Shown here: positions 1 to 9,278 of the stretch, piece after piece
Position numbering within the stretch: position 1 is the stretch's first letter
Layout: the number at the start of each line of letters is the position of its first letter
DNA from: Phytophthora sp. 'mugwort'
Taxonomy: Eukaryota; Oomycota; Peronosporomycetes; Peronosporales; Peronosporaceae
Assembly (NCBI GenBank): GCA_033558025.1
Contig: JAUCEF010000054.1
Coordinates: 1-28,520 of the forward strand
DNA length: 28,520 nt
Direction of reading: 5' to 3'
Program-made: the position numbers and the translations under genes
Notes under the pieces: generated by a model
Told to the model about the DNA's origin: nothing
Seen by the model: the letters and a program-made list of their open reading frames with translations, nothing else
Database searches by the model: none

Positions 1-33
1 CCATTTAAAAGTCAAAAAAAAAAAAAAAGATAA
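1..33 (+). CDS. C-terminal tail of an upstream CDS, possibly rps13
   Basis: An open frame enters from the left edge and ends PFKSQKKKKR then TAA at 31-33. A basic Lys-rich tail immediately before rps11 fits the end of ribosomal protein S13, because rps13-rps11 is the conserved bacterial and mitochondrial order. Only ten residues are visible and no diagnostic motif survives, so the identity is inferred from position only. Confidence 0.25.
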   Translation, partial: PFKSQKKKKR

Positions 34-45
34 AGTTATTATTCT

Positions 46-458
46 ATGAATAAAAATAAATATAATTTTAAAAATAAATTTAAAAAAAAATAAATTTAAA
101 AAAAAAAAATCCTTTAATTTTAACAAATTTACATATTACAGGCAAATTTAAAAAATACTATTATAAGTTTAACAACTTATAAAGGAAATCTTTTAAAACA
201 ATGGTCTACAAAATCATTAAAAAAAACACGTTTTAAAAAAAATACACCATATAATGTTCAATTAATTGTATATAAAATTAATAAATATCTTCAATTAAAA
301 AAAATAAAAAAATTAAAAATTTATTTACATGGTACTGGTTTAGGTCGATATAATGTTTTAAAAAATATAAAAAATAAAAAAATTAAAATAAAATATATTT
401 TAGATAAACAACAAAACCTTTTAATGGTTGTAGATTAAAAAAACAAAAAAGACGTTAA
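46..458 (+). CDS. rps11: Ribosomal protein S11, frameshifted as sequenced
   Basis: Small-subunit mitoribosomal protein S11. The core reads KNTIISLTTYKGN, then a stretch ending IYLHGTGLGRYN, matching the S11 'NNTIVTITD..GN' and 'KGPGPGRE' blocks. The ATG at 46 opens a Lys/Asn-rich leader. The conserved S11 tail NGCRLKKQKRR with TAA at 456-458 lies in a different frame from the core. At least three one-base shifts are needed to read the gene through: near 90-110 (poly-A), at 149-156 (A run) and near 410-420. The frame as written would stop at 438. All S11 blocks are present in the right order, so I take this as a real gene with sequence errors rather than a decayed one. It lies 10 bases before trnS. 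Confidence 0.85.
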
Positions 459-467
459 TTTTAATAT

Positions 468-552
468 GGATAGGTGATCGAGTGGTTTAAGGTGTCAGTC
501 TTGAAAACTGAAGTATGTAATAATACCGTGGGTTCAAATCCCACTCTATCCT
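468..552 (+). tRNA. trnS(uga): tRNA-Ser(UGA)
   Basis: Class II tRNA with an extra variable arm. Acceptor GGATAGG pairs with TCTATCC, the anticodon loop TTGAAAA is closed by CAGTC/CTG pairs giving anticodon TGA, and the T arm is GTGGG TTCAAAT CCCAC. Confidence 0.92.
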
Positions 553-557
553 TTAAA

Positions 558-626
558 AGCTAGAGACGGATTCGAACCGTCATTAAAGGATTTGCAGTCC
601 TTTACATTACCTTTATGTTATCTAGC
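558..626 (-). tRNA. trnC(gca): tRNA-Cys(GCA)
   Basis: On the minus strand the acceptor GCTAGAT pairs with CTCTAGC except at the last position, the anticodon stem AGGA/TCCT closes loop CTGCAAA giving GCA, and the T arm is GACGG TTCGAAT CCGTC. It is opposite in strand to the flanking trnS and rpl31-like genes. Confidence 0.9.
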
Positions 627-644
627 CAAAATAAATTATATTAT

Positions 645-847
645 ATGAATAAAAATAAAAAATTTTTTACCTATAAAAATAAAATTATTTTAACAAATGG
701 ATCTTCTTTAAAAATAACATCTATTAAGTATTTAAAAAATTATCATTAAATTTAAGAATTTTTAAAGAAACAGATATTATTACAAATACAAATATCAATT
801 TAAATAAAAGTAAATTAAATTTTATAAAAAAAAATAAATTAAATTAA
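645..847 (+). CDS. Small basic protein, possible ribosomal protein L31 (frameshifted)
   Basis: An ATG at 645 opens MNKNKKFFTYKNKIILTNGS and continues SLKITSIKYLK. The frame closes early at TAA (747-749). One extra A in the A run at about 734-739 would continue it as a Ser/Leu/Asn/Lys-rich tail to TAA at 845-847, about 67 residues in all. The 'L(T)(N/D)GSS.(K)I' segment resembles the mitochondrial form of ribosomal protein L31, which some stramenopile mitochondria encode, but the similarity is short and remembered rather than searched. It follows the ribosomal cluster, which fits. The last nine bases overlap the convergent end of tatC. Alternatively it is a lineage-specific ORF. Confidence 0.4.
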
Positions 848-1583
848 TTTATATTTATTTAAATATATTGAAATATAAATAAATATTTCAAAAAAAAAAA
901 AAAAGATAAAATAAATTAATATAAAATAAATATATCTGGTGGTGTAATTAAAGCACTCAATAATATTATTTTTAAATAAAAGAATTTTCTTAAATTAATA
1001 ATTATTTTAATTTTTAAAATATTATTTGATATAAAAAAAAATAAAGAAAAAAAATAAATAAATATTATAAATATATAAATAAAAGAAGAAAAAATAAAAT
1101 CAAAATAATTATCAATTTTTGGTTCAAAATAAATTGTTAAAAGATATAAATTTGAAAAATTTAAATTTAATAAAAAATCCCAAATATGTGGAATAATATT
1201 AGTAAAAATAAATTTTATTATAAAAAAATTAAAAATTATAAAAAAAATATAAAATTTTATAAAAATAAATTTTCAAATTTATATAAACCTTTTGATAAAA
1301 CCAAAATACAAAATAAATAAAAAACTTAATTGAATTGTTATAAAAGTTGTTATGAAAATTGCTATAAAAATATTAGTAATAAAAATTTCAGTAATATTAG
1401 TAAAAATAAAATATTTTAACATATTTTTATTAAGTAAATTATTAACTAATAAATATATTAATTGATCAGAAAAATAATATGAAATTATAAAAAGATAAAA
1501 AAAAGTGATTAAAAGTATAAAAAAATTATATTTTAATTCAAATAAATGTAATTGTAAATAAGTTATTATTTTTTTTTTTTCAT
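839..1583 (-). CDS. tatC: TatC, twin-arginine translocase core subunit (ymf16/mttB), frameshifted
   Basis: TatC is the polytopic inner-membrane receptor of the Tat pathway, which moves folded proteins. Reading the minus strand from ATG at 1583: poly-Lys, then ITYLQLHLFELKYNFF (the TatC 'HL.ELR' N-terminus), a first membrane segment, SDQLIYLLVNNLL, TEIFITNIFIAIF (second segment), SKGLYKFEN ('PGLY..E' motif), NIIPHIWDF, YFEPKIDNYFDFIFSS, and the family signature LRKFFYLK...ALITPPDIF. The final helices continue as FEIFIYISIYLNKYKL to TAA at 839-841. About 248 residues, the usual length for mitochondrial TatC. At least four one- or two-base shifts are needed: the start poly-A (1569-1580), about 1290-1305, about 1258-1275, and about 890-925 around a 15-base A run. 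It is convergent with, and overlaps, the rpl31-like gene. No ORF longer than a fragment is open, so an automatic caller would miss it. Confidence 0.85.
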
Positions 1584-1601
1584 ATATTTAAAAAAATATT
1601 A

Positions 1602-1684
1602 GCCTACTTGGTGAAATTGGTAAACACGATAGATTTAAAATCTGTTCCCTTTTAGGGTTATTGGTTCAAGTCCAATAGTAGGTA
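1602..1684 (+). tRNA. trnL(uaa): tRNA-Leu(UAA)
   Basis: Class II tRNA. Acceptor GCCTACT/AGTAGGT, anticodon stem ATAGA/TCTGT with loop TTTAAAA giving TAA, long variable arm TTCCCTTTTAGGGT, T arm ATTGG TTCAAGT CCAAT. Confidence 0.93.
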
Positions 1685-1692
1685 TTTTTATT

Positions 1693-1773
1693 ATCAAAGT
1701 GGTGAAATGTAAACACGTTACACTTAGGATGTAAAGCTTAAAAGCGTTAAGGGTTCAAATCCCTTCTTTGATA
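1693..1773 (+). tRNA. trnL(uag): tRNA-Leu(UAG)
   Basis: Class II tRNA. Acceptor ATCAAAG/CTTTGAT, anticodon stem TTACA/TGTAA with loop CTTAGGA giving TAG, short extra arm AGCTTAAAAGCGTT, T arm AAGGG TTCAAAT CCCTT. Eight bases after trnL(uaa). Confidence 0.92.
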
Positions 1774-1855
1774 TTACTATAATAATATATTTTAAATAAA
1801 ATATATCTTTTTAGTGAAAATAAATTTATATTTTATTTAATTTTTTATCATTAAA

Positions 1856-3835
1856 ATGATTAATATATATATTAACAATATCGAATTAAAAGTTAATAAA
1901 AATTTAACAGTTTTACAAGCATGTAATAATTTTAAAATTCAAATCCCTAAATTCTGTTTTCAAGAGAATTTACAAATTGCCGGTAATTGTCGTATGTGTT
2001 TAGTTGAAATCGAAAATTCCCCTAAACCTGTAGCTTCATGTGCAATGCCTTTAATACCAAATATGAAAATATTTACTAATACTCCTTTAGTACAAAAAGC
2101 ACGTGAAAGTGTATTAGAATTTCTTTTAATAAATCATCCATTAGATTGTCCTATTTGTGATCAAGCGTCAGAATGTGATTTACAAGATCAAACAATGATT
2201 TTTGGATCGGATCGTAGTCGTTTTTTTTTTAAAAAACGTGCGTTGAAGATAAATATTGTGGTCCTTTTATTAAAACAATTATGACAAGATGTATTCATTG
2301 TACACGTTGTGTACGTTTTGCTAATGAAATTTGTGGAATTGACGGTTTAGGTACAACAGGTCGTGGTAATAAAACTGAAATTAATTTTTATTCTTCAAAT
2401 ATTTTTAAATCCGAATTTTCTGGTAATTTAGTAGATTTATGTCCTGTTGGTGCATTAACTTCTAAACCCTATACTTTTAAAGCACGTTCTTGGGAATTAA
2501 AAAAAAAAGAGGGTATTGCTATTTTAGATAGTATTGGTTCAAATATTAAAATTGATATTTTTAATAATGAAATTATACGTATTTTACCTAAAACTAATTT
2601 TAATATTAATAAAGAATGGATATCAGATAAAACAAGATATTTTTTTGATAGTTTAAAAATATCAACGATTAAAATATCCATTATTAAAAGATAATCAAAC
2701 AATTTTCATAGGATTTCTTGGTTAGATGCTCTAAATATTATTAATAAAAAATTGATAATTACAGATAGTTTTAATGCTAAAAGTATTATTGGTGATTTAA
2801 CTGATTTAGAATCTCTTTTTTTATTAAAAAAAAATTTAAATAAATTAGAATTTCAAATGTTAAATTATGAACAATTTTTAAAAAATCGACAAATTAAGAT
2901 AAATTCTGATTTAGCTTCAAATTTTTTATTTAATAATACTTTAAAATCTATTGAAGAATCTGATGTTTGTTTAATAATTGGTAGTGATATTCGTCAAGAA
3001 GGTTCTATTTTAAATATTCATTTAATTAATCGTTTAAAAAAAGGAAATTTTAAAATAGCATATATCGGTAATAAAATTAATTTTACTTATCCAGTAAAAC
3101 ATTTAGGATTAACTTTAAAACTTTAATAAATATTATTTTAGGAAAACATGTATTTTGTAAACAATTAAAAAAAGCAAAAAAACCTTTAATTATTATAGGT
3201 AGTAATATTTTAAATCAAAAAAATGGTTTTTTTTTATTATCAAAATTAAAAAATTTATCATTTATTAACCATAATATTAATTTCTTTAATTTTCAAACTT
3301 CTTTAATTAATTTTTTTGAAATTACTTTTCCAAAATCATTAAATATGTTAAATAATTCAAAATTATATTATTTATTTAATACAAATTTACAAAATAAATT
3401 AAAAATAACTAAAAATAGTTTTGTTATTTCTCAAAATTCAAATCTAATTTTACCTGGATTAACTTTTTTAGAAAAAAATGGAATGTATATTAATTTAGAA
3501 GGTTTTATTCAAAAAAATGAACAAATTTTAAATGTAAATATAGAACAACGTAAAGATTCTATAATTTATAGAAATCTTTATAAATTTTTATTAAATAAAA
3601 ATCAATCTAAATCAGAAGCTTTTTTAAAAATTAAAGATATTTTACCTTATTTATTAAAAAAAAAAAATAAAAATTATTTATAATTTTAGTTTTAATAAAA
3701 AAATTTTTAAAAATTAATATTAATTTTTTAGATTCATTAATTAAAAATAATTATTATACAAATATATTAGAACAATATTCAAAAATATTGATTAATTCTA
3801 ATAAAATTTTCAAAAATCAATCAAAATTATTATGA
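1856..3835 (+). CDS. nad11: NADH dehydrogenase subunit 11 (complex I 75-kDa, NuoG), frameshifted with a 27-base deletion
   Basis: Iron-sulphur subunit of the peripheral arm of complex I. The first frame (1856-2284) has the 2Fe-2S site ([19 protein letters not shown]) and [16 protein letters not shown] for the first 4Fe-4S cluster. The next frame (2281-2694) has [16 protein letters not shown] and [12 protein letters not shown] for the second. The molybdopterin-like C-terminal region follows in pieces (2752-3126, 3345-3683) and ends KSKLL with TGA at 3833-3835. Shifts visible here: a missing base near 2238-2245, and further indels near 2660, 2695, 2850-2865, 3113 and 3655-3667. Compared with the inverted copy, 27 bases are absent at about 3430, removing the conserved YQGHH segment. 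The last four bases (ATGA) overlap the nad1 start. The first 434 bases are single-copy and the rest lies in the inverted repeat. Confidence 0.93.
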
Positions 3836-4814
3836 TATACACAATTTTAAAATTTTTAATTTTCATATTACCTTTATTAATTGCTGTGGCTTATTTTACT
3901 TTAGTTGAACGTAAAATATTAGCTTCTATTCAAAGAAGAAGAGGACCTAATGTTGTAGGTACTTTTGGATTATTACAACCATTAGCTGATGGTCTTAAAT
4001 TATTCGTAAAAGAAACAATTTTACCAAGTAATGCTGATGTAATTTTATTTATATTTGCACCTATTTTAGCTTTTTTTTTTAAGTCTATTAAGTTGGACAA
4101 TAATACCTTTAGGTTTTGGTATGTTTTTTACTGAATTAAATATTGGTATTTTATATTTAATAGCAATTTCATCTTTAGGTGTATACGGTGTTATTATAGG
4201 TGGTTGGTCAAGTAATTCTAAATATTCGTTTTTAGGGGCTTTAAGATCAACAGCACAAATGATTTCATATGAATTAACTATTGGGTTTTCAATTCTTTCA
4301 GTAATTGTTTGTGCAAAATCTTTAAATTTAATTTCTATTATTTGGGCACAAAAAACGGTATGGTATTGTTTTCCTCTTTTTCCTATTTTTATAATTTTTT
4401 TTATATCTTGTTTAGCAGAAACAAATCGACATCCCTTTGATTTACCTGAAGCTGAAGCTGAATTAGTTTCAGGTTATAATGTAGAATATTCTGCAATGGG
4501 TTTTGCATTATTTTTTTTAGGTGAATATGCTAATATGTTATTAATGAGTAGTTTAACTACGATTTTATTTTTAGGTGGTTGGTTAGCACCTTTCCCTTTT
4601 AGTATAAATTGTATTAATTTTTTACCCGGATCTTTTTGGTTTAGTATTAAAATTTGTTTTTTTGTTGTTTTATTTGTAGTTGCTCGAGCTATTTTACCTC
4701 GATATCGTTATGACCAATTAATGCGTTTAGGTTGGAAAGTATTTCTACCTTTTTCATTATCCTTGGTTTTTATATACTGCAAGTATTTTAATAAGTTTTA
4801 ATTGGTTAATTTAA
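3832..4814 (+). CDS. nad1: NADH dehydrogenase subunit 1, left-arm copy, frameshifted
   Basis: Membrane subunit of complex I (NuoH family) at the quinone site. It starts [20 protein letters not shown] and carries [20 protein letters not shown], then [20 protein letters not shown], the most conserved NuoH motifs. Two single extra T bases relative to the right arm break it: a run of ten T at 4071-4080 (nine in the other copy) and CCTTGG instead of CCTGG near 4761-4765. Read through, it ends ILISFNWLI at TAA 4812-4814. The start overlaps the nad11 stop as ATGA, suggesting translational coupling, and nad4L follows two bases after the stop. Confidence 0.95.
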
Positions 4815-4816
4815 TT

Positions 4817-5119
4817 ATGAATATTTTAAATCATTTTATTTTTACTTTTTTTTTATTCTGTCTTGGATTATTTGGTATAATTTTAAATAGACAGAATATT
4901 ATTATTATTTTAATGTCTATTGAATTATTATTATTATCAATTAATTTAAATTTTATTTATTTTGCAGTTTTAATTGATGATATAATAGGACAAGTTTTTT
5001 CTTTATTAATTTTAACAGTAGCTGCAGCAGAATCAGCTATTGGATTAGCTATTATGATTATTTTCTTTAAATTATATGGAGATATTTCAATTTATAAAAT
5101 AAATTTATTATCATTATAA
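4817..5119 (+). CDS. nad4L: NADH dehydrogenase subunit 4L, left-arm copy, intact
   Basis: Small three-helix membrane subunit of complex I (NuoK family), 100 residues, the usual size. It has GLFGIILNRQNIIIILMSIE and LTVAAAESAIGLAIMI; the conserved Glu residues in MSIELLLLS and AAAESAIG are present. The ATG at 4817 is preferred over the in-frame TTG at 4802, because nad1 (read correctly) ends at 4814. Unlike the right-arm copy this one is open throughout. Confidence 0.95.
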   Translation: MNILNHFIFTFFLFCLGLFGIILNRQNIIIILMSIELLLLSINLNFIYFAVLIDDIIGQVFSLLILTVAAAESAIGLAIMIIFFKLYGDISIYKINLLSL

Positions 5120-5165
5120 TAAATTTATTTTATAAATTGAAATATCTCCATATAATTTAAAGAAA
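5117..5165. repeat. 49-base direct repeat, copy 1, at the palindrome centre
   Basis: The 49 bases at 5117-5165 recur at 5183-5231, a 66-base offset. Part of the unit is the reverse complement of the last nad4L codons, so the end of nad4L is present once forward and twice reversed around the centre of the inverted repeat. About 30 bases (5132-5161) form the only spacer between the arms. Confidence 0.85.
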
Positions 5166-5173
5166 TAAATTTA

Positions 5174-5477
5174 TTATAATGATAATAAATTTATTTTATA
5201 AATTGAAATATCTCCATATAATTTAAAGAAAATAATCATAATAGCTAATCCAATAGCTGATTCTGCTGCAGCTACTGTTAAAATTAATAAAGAAAAAACT
5301 TGTCCTATTATATCATCAATTAAAACTGCAAAATAAATAAAATTTAAATTAATTGATAATAATAATAATTCAATAGACATTAAAATAATAATAATATTCT
5401 GTCTATTTAAAATTATACCAAATAATCCAAGACAGAATAAAAAAAAAGTAAAAATAAAATGATTTAAAAATATTCAT
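5174..5477 (-). CDS. nad4L: NADH dehydrogenase subunit 4L, right-arm copy, frameshifted near the start
   Basis: Second copy of the NuoK-type complex I subunit. The ATG at 5477 is followed by five T where the left arm has four (near 5465-5469), so the frame is lost after the fourth codon and the normal frame is seen only from the internal MSIELLLLS onward. The rest is identical in protein to the intact copy and ends at TAA 5174-5176. One extra base in a homopolymer makes a sequencing error the simplest explanation; otherwise it is a redundant broken copy. Confidence 0.85.
5183..5231. repeat. 49-base direct repeat, copy 2
   Basis: Second copy of the 5117-5165 unit; here it is the reversed 3' end of the right-arm nad4L gene. 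Confidence 0.85.
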
Positions 5478-5479
5478 AA

Positions 5480-6460
5480 TTAAATTAACCAATTAAAACT
5501 TATTAAAATACTTGCAGTATATAAAAACCAGGATAATGAAAAAGGTAGAAATACTTTCCAACCTAAACGCATTAATTGGTCATAACGATATCGAGGTAAA
5601 ATAGCTCGAGCAACTACAAATAAAACAACAAAAAAACAAATTTTAATACTAAACCAAAAAGATCCGGGTAAAAAATTAATACAATTTATACTAAAAGGGA
5701 AAGGTGCTAACCAACCACCTAAAAATAAAATCGTAGTTAAACTACTCATTAATAACATATTAGCATATTCACCTAAAAAAAATAATGCAAAACCCATTGC
5801 AGAATATTCTACATTATAACCTGAAACTAATTCAGCTTCAGCTTCAGGTAAATCAAAGGGATGTCGATTTGTTTCTGCTAAACAAGATATAAAAAAAATT
5901 ATAAAAATAGGAAAAAGAGGAAAACAATACCATACCGTTTTTTGTGCCCAAATAATAGAAATTAAATTTAAAGATTTTGCACAAACAATTACTGAAAGAA
6001 TTGAAAACCCAATAGTTAATTCATATGAAATCATTTGTGCTGTTGATCTTAAAGCCCCTAAAAACGAATATTTAGAATTACTTGACCAACCACCTATAAT
6101 AACACCGTATACACCTAAAGATGAAATTGCTATTAAATATAAAATACCAATATTTAATTCAGTAAAAAACATACCAAAACCTAAAGGTATTATTGTCCAA
6201 CTTAATAGACTTAAAAAAAAAGCTAAAATAGGTGCAAATATAAATAAAATTACATCAGCATTACTTGGTAAAATTGTTTCTTTTACGAATAATTTAAGAC
6301 CATCAGCTAATGGTTGTAATAATCCAAAAGTACCTACAACATTAGGTCCTCTTCTTCTTTGAATAGAAGCTAATATTTTACGTTCAACTAAAGTAAAATA
6401 AGCCACAGCAATTAATAAAGGTAATATGAAAATTAAAAATTTTAAAATTGTGTATATCAT
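5480..6460 (-). CDS. nad1: NADH dehydrogenase subunit 1, right-arm copy, intact
   Basis: Complete 326-residue NuoH-type membrane subunit of complex I, the usual length. It is open from MIYTILKFL to ILISFNWLI. Key motifs: [20 protein letters not shown] near residues 25-44, [15 protein letters not shown] in the middle, and [20 protein letters not shown] near residue 200. The ATG at 6460 overlaps the stop of the right-arm nad11 by four bases. This is the copy to use as the reference for the broken left arm. Confidence 0.97.
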   Translation of the reverse strand: MIYTILKFLIFILPLLIAVAYFTLVERKILASIQRRRGPNVVGTFGLLQPLADGLKLFVKETILPSNADVILFIFAPILAFFLSLLSWTIIPLGFGMFFTELNIGILYLIAISSLGVYGVIIGGWSSNSKYSFLGALRSTAQMISYELTIGFSILSVIVCAKSLNLISIIWAQKTVWYCFPLFPIFIIFFISCLAETNRHPFDLPEAEAELVSGYNVEYSAMGFALFFLGEYANMLLMSSLTTILFLGGWLAPFPFSINCINFLPGSFWFSIKICFFVVLFVVARAILPRYRYDQLMRLGWKVFLPFSLSWFLYTASILISFNWLI

Positions 6461-8027
6461 AATAATTTTGATTGATTTTTGAAAATTTTATTAGAATTAA
6501 TCAATATTTTTGAATATTGTTCTAATATATTTGTATAATAATTATTTTTAATTAATGAATCTAAAAAATTAATATTAATTTTTAAAAATTTTTTATTAAA
6601 ACTAAAATTATAAATAATTTTTATTTTTTTTTTTAATAAATAAGGTAAAATATCTTTAATTTTTAAAAAAGCTTCTGATTTAGATTGATTTTTATTTAAT
6701 AAAAATTTATAAAGATTTCTATAAATTATAGAATCTTTACGTTGTTCTATATTTACATTTAAAATTTGTTCATTTTTTTGAATAAAACCTTCTAAATTAA
6801 TATACATTCCATTTTTTTCTAAAAAAGTTAATCCAGGTAAAATTAGATTTGAATTTTGAGCATCTTTAGTAAAATGATGTCCTTGATAAATAACAAAACT
6901 ATTTTTAGTTATTTTTAATTTATTTTGTAAATTTGTATTAAATAAATAATATAATTTTGAATTATTTAACATATTTAATGATTTTGGAAAAGTAATTTCA
7001 AAAAAATTAATTAAAGAAGTTTGAAAATTAAAGAAATTAATATTATGGTTAATAAATGATAAATTTTTTAATTTTGATAATAAAAAAAACCATTTTTTTG
7101 ATTTAAAATATTACTACCTATAATAATTAAAGGTTTTTTTGCTTTTTTAATTGTTTACAAAATACATGTTTTCCTAAAATAATATTTATTAAAGTTTTAA
7201 AAGTTAATCCTAAATGTTTTACTGGATAAGTAAAATTAATTTTATTACCGATATATGCTATTTTAAAATTTCCTTTTTTTAAACGATTAATTAAATGAAT
7301 ATTTAAAATAGAACCTTCTTGACGAATATCACTACCAATTATTAAACAAACATCAGATTCTTCAATAGATTTTAAAGTATTATTAAATAAAAAATTTGAA
7401 GCTAAATCAGAATTTATCTTAATTTGTCGATTTTTTAAAAATTGTTCATAATTTACATTTGAAATTCCTAATTTATTTAAATTTTTTTTTAATAAAAAAA
7501 GAGATTCTAAATCAGTTAAATCACCAATAATACTTTTTAGCATTAAAACTATCTGTAATTATCAATTTTTTATTAATAATATTTAGAGCATCTAACCAAG
7601 AAATCCTATGAAAATTGTTTTGATTATCTTTTAATAATGGATATTTTAATCGTTGATATTTTAAACTATCAAAAAAATATCTTGTTTTATCTGATATCCA
7701 TTCTTTATTAATATTAAAATTAGTTTTAGGTAAAATACGTATAATTTCATTATTAAAAATATCAATTTTAATATTTGAACCAATACTATCTAAAATAGCA
7801 ATACCCTCTTTTTTTTTTAATTCCCAAGAACGTGCTTTAAAAGTATAGGGTTTAGAAGTTAATGCACCAACAGGACATAAATCTACTAAATTACCAGAAA
7901 ATTCGGATTTAAAAATATTTGAAGAATAAAAATTAATTTCAGTTTTATTACCACGACCTGTTGTACCTAAACCGTCAATTCCACAAATTTCATTAGCAAA
8001 ACGTACACAACGTGTACAATGAATACA
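6457..8027 (-). pseudogene. nad11: nad11, right-arm copy, 5'-truncated
   Basis: The copy begins at the CIHCTRC codons where the inverted repeat starts, so it lacks about 145 N-terminal residues with the 2Fe-2S and first 4Fe-4S sites. Just upstream, in frame, lie ATA/AAT codons and then a TAA, with no ATG. It keeps the YQGHHFTKDAQ segment deleted from the left arm and reads correctly at several places where the left arm is shifted. It still has its own shifts near 7535 (five A for four), 7148 (six T for seven) and 7085 (eight for nine). It could not give a functional protein unless recombined with the other arm. It follows cob on the same strand, so may be co-transcribed. Confidence 0.88.
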
Positions 8028-8034
8028 ATTTAAA

Positions 8035-9211
8035 TTATTTATTTTTATTTATTAAAGATTTTTTATTAATATTATAACGTACTAAATAAGTTTCTAATTT
8101 ACCTAAAAATGGTATAATTATTATAAAAAAAAAAAAATAATAAATCATACTTATAATACCAATTTCAGTATAAGGATATTCAACTGGACATTGTCCAACC
8201 CAACCTAATAATAAAAAAGCTATAACTAATAACCAATAACAAATTTTAAATATAGGTCTAAAAGCTGTACTTCTAATTTCAGATGAATTTGTAAAAGGTA
8301 TTGTTAATAAAATAAGTAATGAACCAAACATAGCTATAACACCGCCAATTTTATTAGGAATAGATCTTAAAATTGCATAAAACGGTAAAAAAATACCATT
8401 CTGGTACGATATGTAAAGGTGTTTTCATTGGATTTGCTTCAATATAATTATCGGGATGACCTAATGTATTAGGATAAAAAAAAATAAAAATAAAGAAAAT
8501 CAAAAATAAGATCATTAATCCAAATAAATCTTTAGTATAAAAATATGGATAAAAAGGTATATTTTCATTTTTTAATGTAATACCTAAAGGATTATTTGAA
8601 CCAACTTCATGTAATAAAATTAAATGTATCAATACGGCACCCACAATTATAAAAGGTAATGTAAAATGTAAACTAAAAAAACGATTTAATGTTGGATTAT
8701 CAACAGCAAATCCGCCCCAAAGCCAATCAACAATATCTTTTCCTATTAAGGGTATTGCAGAAAATAAATTAGTAATAACAGTTGCACCCCAAAAACTCAT
8801 TTGTCCCCAAGGTAAAACATAACCCATAAAAGCTGTAGCCATCATTAAAATAAAAATAATTACACCAGAAGACCATATAGCTTCTCTTGGTGTGATATAA
8901 GAACCATAATATAAACCACGAAAAATATGAATATATACAACAATAAAAAAAAAAGATGCTCCATTTGCATGTGTATATCTAATTAACCAACCATTATTTA
9001 CATCTCTCATAATATGTTCAACACTATTAAAAGCTAAATCAATATGTGGAGTATAATGCATTGCTAAAAAAATACCTGTTAAAATTTGTATTACTAACAT
9101 AATACCAGCTAACGAACCGAATCCAAAAAAATAATTTAAATTAATAGGTGTAGGATAATCTATTAAATGATTATTAAGAATCGCAAATAATGATTTTTTA
9201 TTCCATCTCAT
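8035..9211 (-). CDS. cob: Apocytochrome b (complex III), one frameshift
   Basis: Haem-binding membrane core of the bc1 complex. By homology I start at the MRWNKK ATG at 9211; an in-frame ATG at 9241 would add ten residues. The order is [37 protein letters not shown] and [12 protein letters not shown] (with haem-ligand histidines), [20 protein letters not shown] (Qo site), ALHL-type histidines in the LHFTLPF and [13 protein letters not shown] segments, then PEWYF. Just after PEWYF one extra T in a run near 8386-8393 throws the frame. The true continuation is [20 protein letters not shown], reaching NKNK and TAA at 8035. The stop is only eight bases from the inverted repeat edge. Confidence 0.95.
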
Positions 9212-9278
9212 AATATGAAATGAAAAATTACCTAAAAGCAAAAATAATTAATAAAATATTACATATTTATTTTATTAT

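Larger units (their letters stand above)
2290..5131 (+). repeat. Inverted repeat, left arm (nad11 3' two-thirds, nad1, nad4L)
   Basis: This stretch recurs in reverse complement at 5162-8027. The outer boundary falls inside nad11, at the codons for CIHC: bases before 2290 do not match those after 8027. The arms differ at about a dozen places, mostly plus or minus one base in homopolymers, plus a 27-base gap in this arm at about 3430. The inner ends are separated by only about 30 bases. Confidence 0.95.
5162..8027 (-). repeat. Inverted repeat, right arm (nad4L, nad1, 5'-truncated nad11)
   Basis: Reverse complement of 2290-5131. The outer end at 8027 lies eight bases from the cob stop codon. 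It holds nad4L, nad1 and all but the 5' end of nad11. It is mostly the better-reading arm (nad1 fully open, nad11 YQGHH motif present) but has its own small indels in nad11 and nad4L. Confidence 0.95.

Noticed and set aside
2469..2702. A 77-codon minus-strand ORF opposite nad11
   Set aside because: Antisense of a conserved gene in AT-rich sequence; no family features.
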